Assembly (NCBI RefSeq): GCF_031082405.1
Contig: NZ_JAVHJU010000004.1
Coordinates: 586,092-650,091, forward strand
DNA: 64,000 bases
Reading direction: 5' to 3'
Source of the DNA: Amycolatopsis sp. A133
GTDB lineage: Bacteria > Actinomycetota > Actinomycetes > Mycobacteriales > Pseudonocardiaceae
The position numbers were made by a program, and so were the translations under genes. Under the pieces are notes generated by a model. It ran no database searches and had not been told where the DNA came from. It worked only from the letters and a program-made list of their open reading frames with translations. Below are positions 1-7,517 of the stretch, piece by piece. Each line of letters starts with the position of its first letter. Within the stretch, counting starts at the first letter, position 1.

Positions 1-613
1 CCGAGCGCGCCAGCACCGACCGCACCTGCTCGGCCGGTGTCGACGGCGAGGGGCCGAGCTCGTAGTCCAGCACCCCCATCCCCCACCGCACGCTCGGTGC
101 CAGCTCCGCGAGCTCGACGTCCACGTCGCGGCTCTCGGTGGTGTCGCCGATGGGCTGACGGTCCACCAGGTGCAGCGTGCCGGCGTCGCGGCCCAGCACG
201 ACGCTGGCGTGGCCTTCCGACTGGGCGAGCGGCGACTGTGGTTGCCACGGCACCAGCCACCGGTTGGCGAACACGATCGCGGGTTTGCCGGCTGCGAGCG
301 TCGCATCGACGACGTCGCCGAGTGCGGCAACGTCGTCGACCCATCGGTAGGTGGCACGCAGGCCGTGCTCGAACGCCGGCTCCGACAGCTCCTCCTCGGC
401 CGCCGAGCACAGCCAGGGACGGAACCGCGGGTCCACGGAGAGCACCACCTGGAGCGGGCGCACGACGTACCGGATCGTGTTGGTGACGCCGTGGCCCCGC
501 AACACGTCCCGCACGCAGTGCAGCAGGCATCCGAGGTTCGCCGGGGACACGCCCGACTCGTCGCGGAAGTCGTCGAGGAACGCGTCCGGCCGCCGGAACT
601 CCGGAAGGGTCAC
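1..613 (-). CDS. BtrH-like papain/C39-fold protein, 5' part only
   Basis: The gene starts at a GTG at 611-613 that overlaps the stop of the upstream FAD gene (GTGA), and it runs off the left edge with about 204 codons visible. The N-terminus has the segment NLGCLLHCVRDVLRGHG, followed by a GKPAIVF strand and a GHASVVLGRD segment. This Cys...His layout, followed by a LxLVDRxP strand, is like the N-terminal domain of BtrH, the butirosin enzyme that moves an acyl group from a carrier protein to an aminoglycoside, and like C39-type folds. An acyl-transfer or release role for the carrier-bound product is inference. The C-terminal half is not visible, so family membership is tentative. Confidence 0.5.
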   Translation of the reverse strand, partial: MTLPEFRRPDAFLDDFRDESGVSPANLGCLLHCVRDVLRGHGVTNTIRYVVRPLQVVLSVDPRFRPWLCSAAEEELSEPAFEHGLRATYRWVDDVAALGDVVDATLAAGKPAIVFANRWLVPWQPQSPLAQSEGHASVVLGRDAGTLHLVDRQPIGDTTESRDVDVELAELAPSVRWGMGVLDYELGPSPSTPAEQVRSVLARS

Positions 614-1905
614 GCACACACCTCCTCGGCGGCCTTCTTGCCGCGCAGCACGGCGTCGTCGGAGTTGATGTACAGCCACTCGCCGAAGCGGCCCGCGCAG
701 ACGATGCCCGCCTCCAGAAGCGTGCCGAGCAGGTACTCGCGGTCGGCCGTGGTGTCGGACGTGTGCACCGGGTAGGCGTAGGGCACGGTGCACACCTCGG
801 TTTCCCGGACCGCACCGGGGTCCACGAGACCCATGCCTGCTACCGCCGCCACCACCCGCTCGGCCAGGCCGTCGATCTCGACGTGCTTGAGCGGCGAGAA
901 GCTCACCTCGGCCTGGATGCCGAACCTCGGCCGCGCCCGGAGCGCGGGTGAGGAGTTGGAATTCAGCACCAATTTGTGGAACGGCACCTCGGGGTCGGCC
1001 ACGTACACCCGTTGCCGCTTGGTCACGCCCTCGGCGTCCACCGCGAGGTTCACCAGGTGCAGCGAGTTGTGCCGCAGGCGACGGGCCGCGTCCGCGCTGC
1101 CTGCCGGCAGACCGTTGACCCGCTCGACGAGCAGGTCGAGCGGCATGGTCGACACCAGCCGCGAGAACGGGAAATCCTCGCCGTCGCTGCTGTGGGCGGT
1201 TCTGGTGTCCAGGTCGATCCGGTCGATGTGGACACCGCAGCGCAACCGCTCCCCCACGTGCTTCACGAAACCCTGGTACAGCGTGGAAAAGCCGCCGTCG
1301 GCGGGATAGGTGACGCGCGCGTTGACGTAGTCGTCGTTGTGCCTCGGCTCCAGCGCGCCGGCAACGATGGCGTCGATGTCGGGGGTGACGATCCGCTGGC
1401 CCGTCCACGCGGGAGTGATCTCGCGAAGCGGGTGCGCCCAGAGCTTGGTGTTGTACGGCTCCAGGAAATGCCTGCGGATGCCGTCGCCGAACGTGCGCTC
1501 GATCCAGTCGGCCAGACTCGTGGGCGGCAACCCCTTGTCCCGTACGACGGTCAGCAGGCCCACGAGACATTCGCGCACCACGTCGGTCGGCAGACCGTGC
1601 AGGTGGCTCTGGAACGGGTAACGCACGTAGGTGCCGTGCGAGTAGACCCACGCGGACCGGGGCTGCTCGAACAACTCCACGGGGCACAGGCGGCCGATCA
1701 GCTCGCGCACTTCGGGGTGCCGGGTGAAGAACGCGTGCCCGCCGACATCGAACACGGCGCCGCCGAACTCGTGGCTGCGGCACAATCCACCCGGCTCGGC
1801 GCCGGCCTCGAGCACGATGTAGTCGTCGTGCGGCAGGTGGTAGGCGGCGCTCAGCCCGGCCGGACCCGCGCCGACGATCACGACCGGGTCAGATGAACGG
1901 GTCAT
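610..1905 (-). CDS. FAD-dependent amine-oxidase/protoporphyrinogen-oxidase-like oxidoreductase
   Basis: This 431-residue protein carries a Rossmann dinucleotide motif GAGPAGL (Gly12, Gly14, Gly17) right after the start and an EAGAEPGGLCRS segment typical of FAD amine-oxidase and UDP-galactopyranose-mutase-like flavoproteins. A YPFQSHLHGLP stretch and an LxHxPLREITPAW-like substrate-domain region follow. The ATG at 1903-1905 lies inside the end of the radical SAM gene (17-bp overlap), so translation is coupled. An upstream in-frame extension exists but covers the neighbour's coding sequence and is not credible. The substrate is unknown. A redox step on a sugar or amino sugar would fit the flanking radical SAM and BtrH-like genes. 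Confidence 0.75.
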   Translation of the reverse strand: MTRSSDPVVIVGAGPAGLSAAYHLPHDDYIVLEAGAEPGGLCRSHEFGGAVFDVGGHAFFTRHPEVRELIGRLCPVELFEQPRSAWVYSHGTYVRYPFQSHLHGLPTDVVRECLVGLLTVVRDKGLPPTSLADWIERTFGDGIRRHFLEPYNTKLWAHPLREITPAWTGQRIVTPDIDAIVAGALEPRHNDDYVNARVTYPADGGFSTLYQGFVKHVGERLRCGVHIDRIDLDTRTAHSSDGEDFPFSRLVSTMPLDLLVERVNGLPAGSADAARRLRHNSLHLVNLAVDAEGVTKRQRVYVADPEVPFHKLVLNSNSSPALRARPRFGIQAEVSFSPLKHVEIDGLAERVVAAVAGMGLVDPGAVRETEVCTVPYAYPVHTSDTTADREYLLGTLLEAGIVCAGRFGEWLYINSDDAVLRGKKAAEEVCA

Positions 1906-3058
1906 AGTCTCCCACCGTCGGCTCGGCGGCGGCGACACCACTGAGCACCGCCTCGTTCTGGGCGTGCCGGATGCAGTGGAACCGGCAGTCGCGATCGGGT
2001 GAAAGCCGCTCGAGCATCTCGGCGCGCTCGCCGGACGCCCACAGCTCGCGGAACGACTGCTTCGCCACGTCCCCGTACCGGAACTCGGCCCGGCCGCGGT
2101 GGTACGGGCAGGCGTAGCACCCACTCGGGGTGATCACCGTGCGCATGTGCGTCGCCGGGCACCAGGAGTAGTCCTTCGGCTGGGTCAGGTCCGCCGACTC
2201 GAAGACGTGGAACATCGAGACCGGCATGTGCACCCGGAACGAGCCGGTCGCGAGTTCGGTGCACTCGTCGATGAGTTCCCGGATCCGCCTCAGCTCGTCC
2301 GCGGTCCAGATGGTGAGCTTGTGGTCCATTTCCATGGACGGCTTGCACTCGATGTAGTCGCAGCCGATCTCACGGGCGAGCCGGGTCGCCTCCACCATGT
2401 CCTCGATGTTGGTCCGGCCGTCCCGTTTCAGGAGCAGGAACGAATACCCGAGCGCGCCGCGCTTGACCTTCGCGAGCGCCTCCATCTGCCGCACGACGTG
2501 GTGCAGCGGAAGGCGGTTGCCCCTGCTCGGCCGGAAGAACGCGAACGTGTCGGCGTTGCCCGCGTCGACGGACACCCTGGTCCACGAGGCGCACTCGGAG
2601 ACGGCGTCGAGGTGCCGGGAGATCAAGGTGCCGTTGGTCGTGATGCCGACGGCCATACCGTGTCCGTGCACGCGGCGGACCAGTTCGGAGAACCCCGGCG
2701 CGGTCATCGGCTCCCCGCCGCCGATGAAGATCACCGCCCGGGTGCCCAGCTCCGCCAGGTCGTCGATGGTCTGTATCAACTTGGTGTGCTCGAGCGAGCC
2801 CTGGTTGAGCAGCTCTCCGCTGATGCACTCGGGGCACGCGAGGTTGCACGCGGTTGTCGGATCGATCTCGGCCACGTACGGGCCGGTGGTCGGCCGGGAC
2901 GGTGCGAGGCCGGAGATGCGGTCGTGCACGGATTCCTGACCGAGCTTTCGGACGAGATTGAAAGGGCCGTCGTCCTCCGAATTCGGCGCGCCCGGCGGGA
3001 TTGATTCGCCGACCGTCGAACCGGACGTGCCGGCGCGCTCAACCGCGGCGTGTTCCAT
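1889..3058 (-). CDS. radical SAM/SPASM protein
   Basis: This 389-residue protein has the radical SAM cluster motif CxxxCxxC (Cys71, Cys75, Cys78, read as CNLACPEC), a GGGEPM segment for SAM binding, and a C-terminal cysteine-rich SPASM-like region (WCPATH, CYACPY, CRFHCIRH). SPASM enzymes bind extra Fe-S clusters and modify peptides or oxidise alcohols (BtrN in butirosin is a relative). The ATG at 3056-3058 is preceded by GAGAGG at a good distance, so the in-frame ATG at 3083-3085 is not preferred. It is the first gene of a three-gene sub-operon and has about 100 bp of free sequence upstream. The substrate cannot be read from the sequence. Confidence 0.85.
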   Translation of the reverse strand: MEHAAVERAGTSGSTVGESIPPGAPNSEDDGPFNLVRKLGQESVHDRISGLAPSRPTTGPYVAEIDPTTACNLACPECISGELLNQGSLEHTKLIQTIDDLAELGTRAVIFIGGGEPMTAPGFSELVRRVHGHGMAVGITTNGTLISRHLDAVSECASWTRVSVDAGNADTFAFFRPSRGNRLPLHHVVRQMEALAKVKRGALGYSFLLLKRDGRTNIEDMVEATRLAREIGCDYIECKPSMEMDHKLTIWTADELRRIRELIDECTELATGSFRVHMPVSMFHVFESADLTQPKDYSWCPATHMRTVITPSGCYACPYHRGRAEFRYGDVAKQSFRELWASGERAEMLERLSPDRDCRFHCIRHAQNEAVLSGVAAAEPTVGDYDPFI

Positions 3059-3112
3059 TGTCACAAATCCTCTCGGTATGGCCATTGTCGGACTGCGACC
3101 ATGATTGACATC

Positions 3113-3141
3113 AACATAGTGGGGGTGGGTCGTCCACGAAA
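3113..3141 (-). promoter_or_regulatory. candidate sigma70-type promoter for the radical SAM gene
   Basis: On the minus strand, TTTCGT (3141-3136) and TATGTT (3118-3113) are separated by 17 bp, in the only free gap (3059-3160) of the left operon. The -10 box ends 54 bp upstream of the radical SAM start codon. The -35 box matches poorly, so this is a weak prediction. It would make the last three genes an independently expressed unit. Confidence 0.3.
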
Positions 3142-3160
3142 GGCACGGCAGGCGTTCGTC

Positions 3161-5212
3161 TTATGTCGGCCGAACATCGCGGCGCAGGCTGGGCACCGTG
3201 CGGAGCACGACGCCACCCATTCCGCGCTTGAAGTTGGTGACACCGTCGCTCTCGTCCCGCGGTCCGTCCAGGATGATCCCGCCCAGGTCGTAGCGCCGGC
3301 AACCGTGTTCCCGCGCCCACAGGATCGAATGCCACTGCAGGACGACGCCGAGCGGCGGGCGGCCGGGCCAGTGCGGTGCACGCGACCCCCACGCCAGATC
3401 GCCGCAGCGAAGCAACAACTGTCCCGAACACAACTCGCCGTTTCGTCGGCAGAGCAGAACTGTGCCAAGGTCGTCACCGAGGCCGCGGTCGCGCAGCTGT
3501 CTGAGATACCCGGACGGCATCGGGCTCACCGGGCGTATCCGCCCGAACTTCTGATACATCTCCTCGAATTGCCTCAGCCCCTCGTCGGAAAGGTCCTCGG
3601 TGACCGTGACGGCCGGGTCGTCGAGCTGCTGCCGGAGCAGGCTTCGTCTGTTCTTCGTCATTCGCCACATCAGCACGTCGTGTTCGGCGGCGACGTCGAT
3701 GACGACGCTGGCCGCCTCCCATTTCGCCGGCCCGTCGTCGAACCCGCGTTCGCGCAGCGCGGCTTCGACCTGCTCGCCGCCACAGCCGTGCGCCAGGTAC
3801 GGGCTCACCGTCAGCGGCAGGTCCGGGAACTCCGCCATGGTCGCGTCGACGGCGGCCAGCACATCGGCCACGGTGTACCCGGCAGGTCCCCGCGGCACCC
3901 ACGCGGCGGGCGTGCTCGCGCCGTTCGTCACGAGCACGCCGGACACCCACCGCATGTCGGGGGCGTGCAGGGGGTGCAGCTGTGCGCCGTCGGTGGCCGC
4001 GCGGGCACGCAGCCAGCCGATCCGCTGGAACGGGGTGCCCGACGGCATGGCCAGGACGTGCTGGTCCCAGTCCGGCGTGCGCGGCCGCACCGTGGTCCGC
4101 CGGGCGACCAGGCCGACGACCGCCTCGGCGGCGCGGCGGCGGCCCGCGGACAGGTCCGCCACCGGTCTGCGTTCCGCCTGCCCCTCCAGCTTCCTGACGG
4201 CGCGCGCGACGCCGTCCGGGTCCCGGGCGTCCGCCGCGACGACGTTCGGGTCGTCGCGGGCCATGAGCCGCACGCGCGCGGTCTGGTTGTCGGTGGCCCG
4301 TACACCCGGCACGGCGACCACGCGCGCCCCCGCCGCGCGGGCCTCGAACAGGGTGTTGTACCCGCCCTGCGTGATCACGACGTCCGCGGCACGCATCAGG
4401 GTCGCGAGTTCCGGTTCGTGCCGGGTGACCCGCCAGCTCACGGGCGCGGCGCAGTCTCCGGGCAGCCCGACGATCCCGCGGAAGAAGTAGCCGAGCACCA
4501 GCACGCACACCGTGGGCGTGGTCGCGGTGCGCTCGACCCCCCGCGCGGCGGCCTCGACGAACAGGTACTGGTCCTCGAAGCCGCCGCCCCCGCCGGTGAT
4601 GACGACCATCCGCTCGCCCCCGGACACGCCGTAGCGCGCCCGCACGTCGGCGACGGCGCCCTCGACGACCGGGCGGACGATAGGGCCGGTGAACGTGACC
4701 CGGTTGCGCAGCCCGGCGGGGATCTCACTGCGCGGCACCTCGTCCGGCCGGTGCGGGAGGATGACCAGCGCGAGGTCGTCGAGGTGCGGGCCGAGAGACT
4801 GCAGGAACTCACCCATGAACGTGTTGCGGCGCAACACGAGCGCGTGCGCGACCGCCGGTGGCGGCGCGGCCCGCAGCAGGTCGGCCGACACCACGGAGTC
4901 GTGCAGGGCGACGGTGGGCCGAACGACCTCGACCGCGGCGCGGATCGTCGCCGCGGACACCGCACGCTCCAGCGGCAGCTCCCCTCGCACGACACCGGGA
5001 ACCCGGCCGACGTAGCTGTCCGGGTGCCCCGGCACGGCGACGTAGCGGAACCCCGACCTGCGCAACAGGTCGCTGTCCTGCTCGGCGACGATGCCGACCT
5101 CCGCGTCCGGCCGCAGCTCGCTGATCCCGTGCAGGATGTTGAGCAGTCTGGAGACGTGGCCGAGACCCTCGTGGTCCCAGGCGTAGGCCAGCACCCTCGG
5201 CGCGTCGCTCAC
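3161..5212 (-). CDS. GT-B glycosyltransferase fused to FemAB/GNAT-type aminoacyl or acyltransferase
   Basis: This is a 683-residue fusion. The N-terminal ~390 residues look like a MurG/GT28-type GT-B enzyme. They carry a GLGHVSRLL loop near residues 17-25, a glycine-rich VVITGGGGGFEDQ strand, and a donor-binding ITQGGYNTLFEARAAG motif. The C-terminal ~290 residues look like a FemAB/BioF2-type transferase, with WRMTKNRRSLLRQQL, YDLGGIILD and a terminal TNFKRGMGG signature. FemAB proteins transfer amino acids from aminoacyl-tRNA to cell-wall precursors or antibiotics. The GTG start (5210-5212) overlaps the stop of the upstream epimerase (GTGA), and the stop is TAA. The fusion suggests one protein both glycosylates and aminoacylates or acylates the product. 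That function is inference. Confidence 0.8.
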   Translation of the reverse strand: MSDAPRVLAYAWDHEGLGHVSRLLNILHGISELRPDAEVGIVAEQDSDLLRRSGFRYVAVPGHPDSYVGRVPGVVRGELPLERAVSAATIRAAVEVVRPTVALHDSVVSADLLRAAPPPAVAHALVLRRNTFMGEFLQSLGPHLDDLALVILPHRPDEVPRSEIPAGLRNRVTFTGPIVRPVVEGAVADVRARYGVSGGERMVVITGGGGGFEDQYLFVEAAARGVERTATTPTVCVLVLGYFFRGIVGLPGDCAAPVSWRVTRHEPELATLMRAADVVITQGGYNTLFEARAAGARVVAVPGVRATDNQTARVRLMARDDPNVVAADARDPDGVARAVRKLEGQAERRPVADLSAGRRRAAEAVVGLVARRTTVRPRTPDWDQHVLAMPSGTPFQRIGWLRARAATDGAQLHPLHAPDMRWVSGVLVTNGASTPAAWVPRGPAGYTVADVLAAVDATMAEFPDLPLTVSPYLAHGCGGEQVEAALRERGFDDGPAKWEAASVVIDVAAEHDVLMWRMTKNRRSLLRQQLDDPAVTVTEDLSDEGLRQFEEMYQKFGRIRPVSPMPSGYLRQLRDRGLGDDLGTVLLCRRNGELCSGQLLLRCGDLAWGSRAPHWPGRPPLGVVLQWHSILWAREHGCRRYDLGGIILDGPRDESDGVTNFKRGMGGVVLRTVPSLRRDVRPT

Positions 5213-6129
5213 CGGCCGCCCCCGTTCGCGATCGCCTCGTACTCGCGTTGTACCCCGACGGCGAGTGGCACGCTGGGGACGTAACCGAGCTCGCGGATGC
5301 GGTCGAGGACGAGCGCGCCCTTGGCCGGCAACGGGGTGCCGTCCTCGGTGGTCAACGGGCCTGGCCCGATGGCGAAGTCCCAGTCCGGCCGCACCGCCCG
5401 CACGGCCCCGGCGATGTCGACCGGTGAGTACGCGACGCCGCTCGCGAGGTTGTAGACGTCGTGCGCCAGCGAGGGTGCCTCGAGCAGGCGGCGGAACGCG
5501 TCGGTCGCGTCGTCGATGTAGGTCAGGTCGAGGGCGTGGTCCGCGCCGCCCGCCAGCGACGTGGTGGTGCCCGCGAGCGCGTCGAGGATCATCGACCGGG
5601 GTGCGCGCTGCCGGGGATAGCCTGGCCCGTACGCCCAGGACAGCCGGACCGCGACGTGCTCGACGCCGGTCACCCGCCCGATCGTGCGGCCCGCCGCCTC
5701 CGCGGCCAGCTTCGTGGCGCCGTACACGGAGGTCGGCAGGGCGCGGTCGTCCTCGGCGGCGACCTCGCCGGGGAAGTCGCCGTAGACCTCCTCCGAACTG
5801 ACCGTCACGACCCGCCGCACCCCGTGCCGGGCCGCCGCGGTGACCACGCGGGCGGTGCCGGTCACGTTCACGTCGAACGCGCCGACCGGGTCGCGGTCGC
5901 AACTGGCGACGCTGGGGAACGCCGCGGCGTGGAGCACCCCGTCGACCTGGCCGCCGGACAACGCGCGCTCGATCGCGCCGCTGTCCCGGATGTCCGCGAC
6001 GACGTGTTCGTGGCCGGTGTGGTCGGCGGGCGTGCGGTCGAAGGTCACGACGTCGTGGCCCGCGGCCAGCAGGTGCCGTGCGGTCGCGGCTCCGACGAAC
6101 CCGGCGCCACCGGTGACGAGAAAACGCAT
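5209..6129 (-). CDS. NAD-dependent epimerase/dehydratase (SDR, sugar-nucleotide type)
   Basis: The protein has 306 residues and starts MRFLVTGGAGFVGAATARH, the classic NAD-binding GxxGxxG of extended SDRs. The active-site YGATK (YxxxK) and a preceding SSEEVYG segment are present, so it should be a UDP- or dTDP-sugar 4-epimerase or dehydratase-like enzyme. The ATG at 6127-6129 has GAGGT just upstream, which decides against a longer reading. Six bases separate the stop of the upstream aminotransferase (TAA at 6135-6137) from this start. It probably prepares or modifies the sugar donor used by the adjacent glycosyltransferase fusion; that link is inferred from position. Confidence 0.8.
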   Translation of the reverse strand: MRFLVTGGAGFVGAATARHLLAAGHDVVTFDRTPADHTGHEHVVADIRDSGAIERALSGGQVDGVLHAAAFPSVASCDRDPVGAFDVNVTGTARVVTAAARHGVRRVVTVSSEEVYGDFPGEVAAEDDRALPTSVYGATKLAAEAAGRTIGRVTGVEHVAVRLSWAYGPGYPRQRAPRSMILDALAGTTTSLAGGADHALDLTYIDDATDAFRRLLEAPSLAHDVYNLASGVAYSPVDIAGAVRAVRPDWDFAIGPGPLTTEDGTPLPAKGALVLDRIRELGYVPSVPLAVGVQREYEAIANGGGR

Positions 6130-6134
6130 GGTTG

Positions 6135-7517
6135 TTACCTCAAGACCTCTCGCATGGTCGCGAGCACGTTGTCGACGTCCTGCGCGGTGTGGACGATGCT
6201 CAGTGCGGCCGGGTGCAGCGGTTGCCACAGCACACCGGCGGCGACGAGGGCGAGCTGCGCGAGCCGGGACGATTCGACGTCGGCACGCAGCAGCTCGCGG
6301 CGGTTGGTGACGGACGTGGCGCCGAGGTGGAAGTGCAGCATCGAGCCGGCGCCGGTGACCACGCCCGGCACCCCGGCGCGGTCCAGTTCGGCGGCGATGC
6401 CGGTGCGCAGGCGCTCACCGAGCGCGTCGAGCCGGGTCAGCGCGTCCGGCCGCTCGGCGAGCTCGTCGAGCACGGCGTGTGCCGCGGCGACCGAAACGGC
6501 GTTCTCCACGTAGGTGCCGGACTGGAACACCCGGCTCTCGGCGCTGCCGGCGAGAGCGAGGTCCATCAGGTCCGCCCGGCCACCGAAGGCGGCCAGCGGC
6601 AGCCCGCCCGCGACGCCCTTGCCGAGCGTCACGAGGTCGGCGGTGACCCCGTAGTGGGACTCGGCGCCACGCGGTCCCAGCCGGTAGCCGGTGACGACCT
6701 CGTCGAAGATCAGCACGATGCCCGCCGCGGCGGTCTCCCGGCGCAGGGTGTCGAGGAACTCCCCGGTCGCGGGCACGGCTCCGCCGGAGGAGAACAGGAC
6801 CGGCTCGACGATCACCGCAGCGAGGTCGGCGGCGGACCTGCGGATGAGCCGCTCGGCGGCGGCCACGTCGTTGTACGGCAGCACGATCACGTCGTCGCCG
6901 ACGGAGGGCGGCAAGCCCGCGTAGTCGGGCTTGGCGGCCGGTTCGCTGTCGGGGCCCGCCATCGCCGTCGAGTGCGTGGCGACGAGGAACGCGTCCCCGG
7001 AACCGTGGTAGCCGCCCTCGCACTTGGCGAAGCGCGTGCGGCCGGTCGCCGACCGCGCCACGCGCAGCGCGGACTGGGTGGCCTCCGATCCCGTGACCGT
7101 GAACCGGATCCGTGCCAGGCCGCGCTTCGCGCTCATGCGCTCGGCGAGGGCGAGGCCCGGTTCGTGTGGCATCGTCGTGCCGGAGAAGCGGGCCACCTGC
7201 TCGCTCACGGCGGCGACGATGCGTGGGTGGCCGTGTCCCAGCAACAGGCTCCCGCTGCCCATGAGCACGTCGAGGTACTCATGGCCGTCGACGTCGGTCA
7301 CCCTGCTGCCCTTCGCGTCCGCGATGAACAGCGGATGGGGCGGGAAGTACTTCCCGTTTCCGCTGACCCCGTTCGGTTGCACCCGGGTGGCCCGCTCCCA
7401 GCGCGCCCGGGAACCCGGGGTGCGGCGGGCGTAGTCCCGCTCGGCGTCTGCGACCCGAGGCAGTCCGGCCCTGGCGACGGCCGTTGCTGCTTCCCGCACC
7501 TGATCACCTCCGTTCAT
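6135..7517 (-). CDS. class III PLP aminotransferase (glutamate-1-semialdehyde aminomutase-like)
   Basis: This 460-residue fold-type I PLP enzyme has EGGYHGSGDAF, an IVEPVL strand, FDEVVTGYRL (the Asp that contacts the pyridine N) and the Schiff-base lysine Lys300 in TLGKGVAGG. GSA-type aminotransferases in NRPS clusters often install amino groups on keto or aldehyde intermediates or carrier-bound chains. The ATG (7515-7517) overlaps the stop of the NRPS gene (ATGA), so the two are co-translated. The stop is TAA. The amino acceptor is not known. A keto-sugar substrate for this enzyme plus the epimerase is the alternative. Confidence 0.85.
   Translation of the reverse strand: MNGGDQVREAATAVARAGLPRVADAERDYARRTPGSRARWERATRVQPNGVSGNGKYFPPHPLFIADAKGSRVTDVDGHEYLDVLMGSGSLLLGHGHPRIVAAVSEQVARFSGTTMPHEPGLALAERMSAKRGLARIRFTVTGSEATQSALRVARSATGRTRFAKCEGGYHGSGDAFLVATHSTAMAGPDSEPAAKPDYAGLPPSVGDDVIVLPYNDVAAAERLIRRSAADLAAVIVEPVLFSSGGAVPATGEFLDTLRRETAAAGIVLIFDEVVTGYRLGPRGAESHYGVTADLVTLGKGVAGGLPLAAFGGRADLMDLALAGSAESRVFQSGTYVENAVSVAAAHAVLDELAERPDALTRLDALGERLRTGIAAELDRAGVPGVVTGAGSMLHFHLGATSVTNRRELLRADVESSRLAQLALVAAGVLWQPLHPAALSIVHTAQDVDNVLATMREVLR

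Noticed and set aside
5213..5902. N-terminal extension of the glycosyltransferase-FemAB frame
   Set aside because: It overlaps the epimerase in another frame and is Arg/Gly/Ala-rich without motifs. The GTGA overlap at 5212 explains the start.
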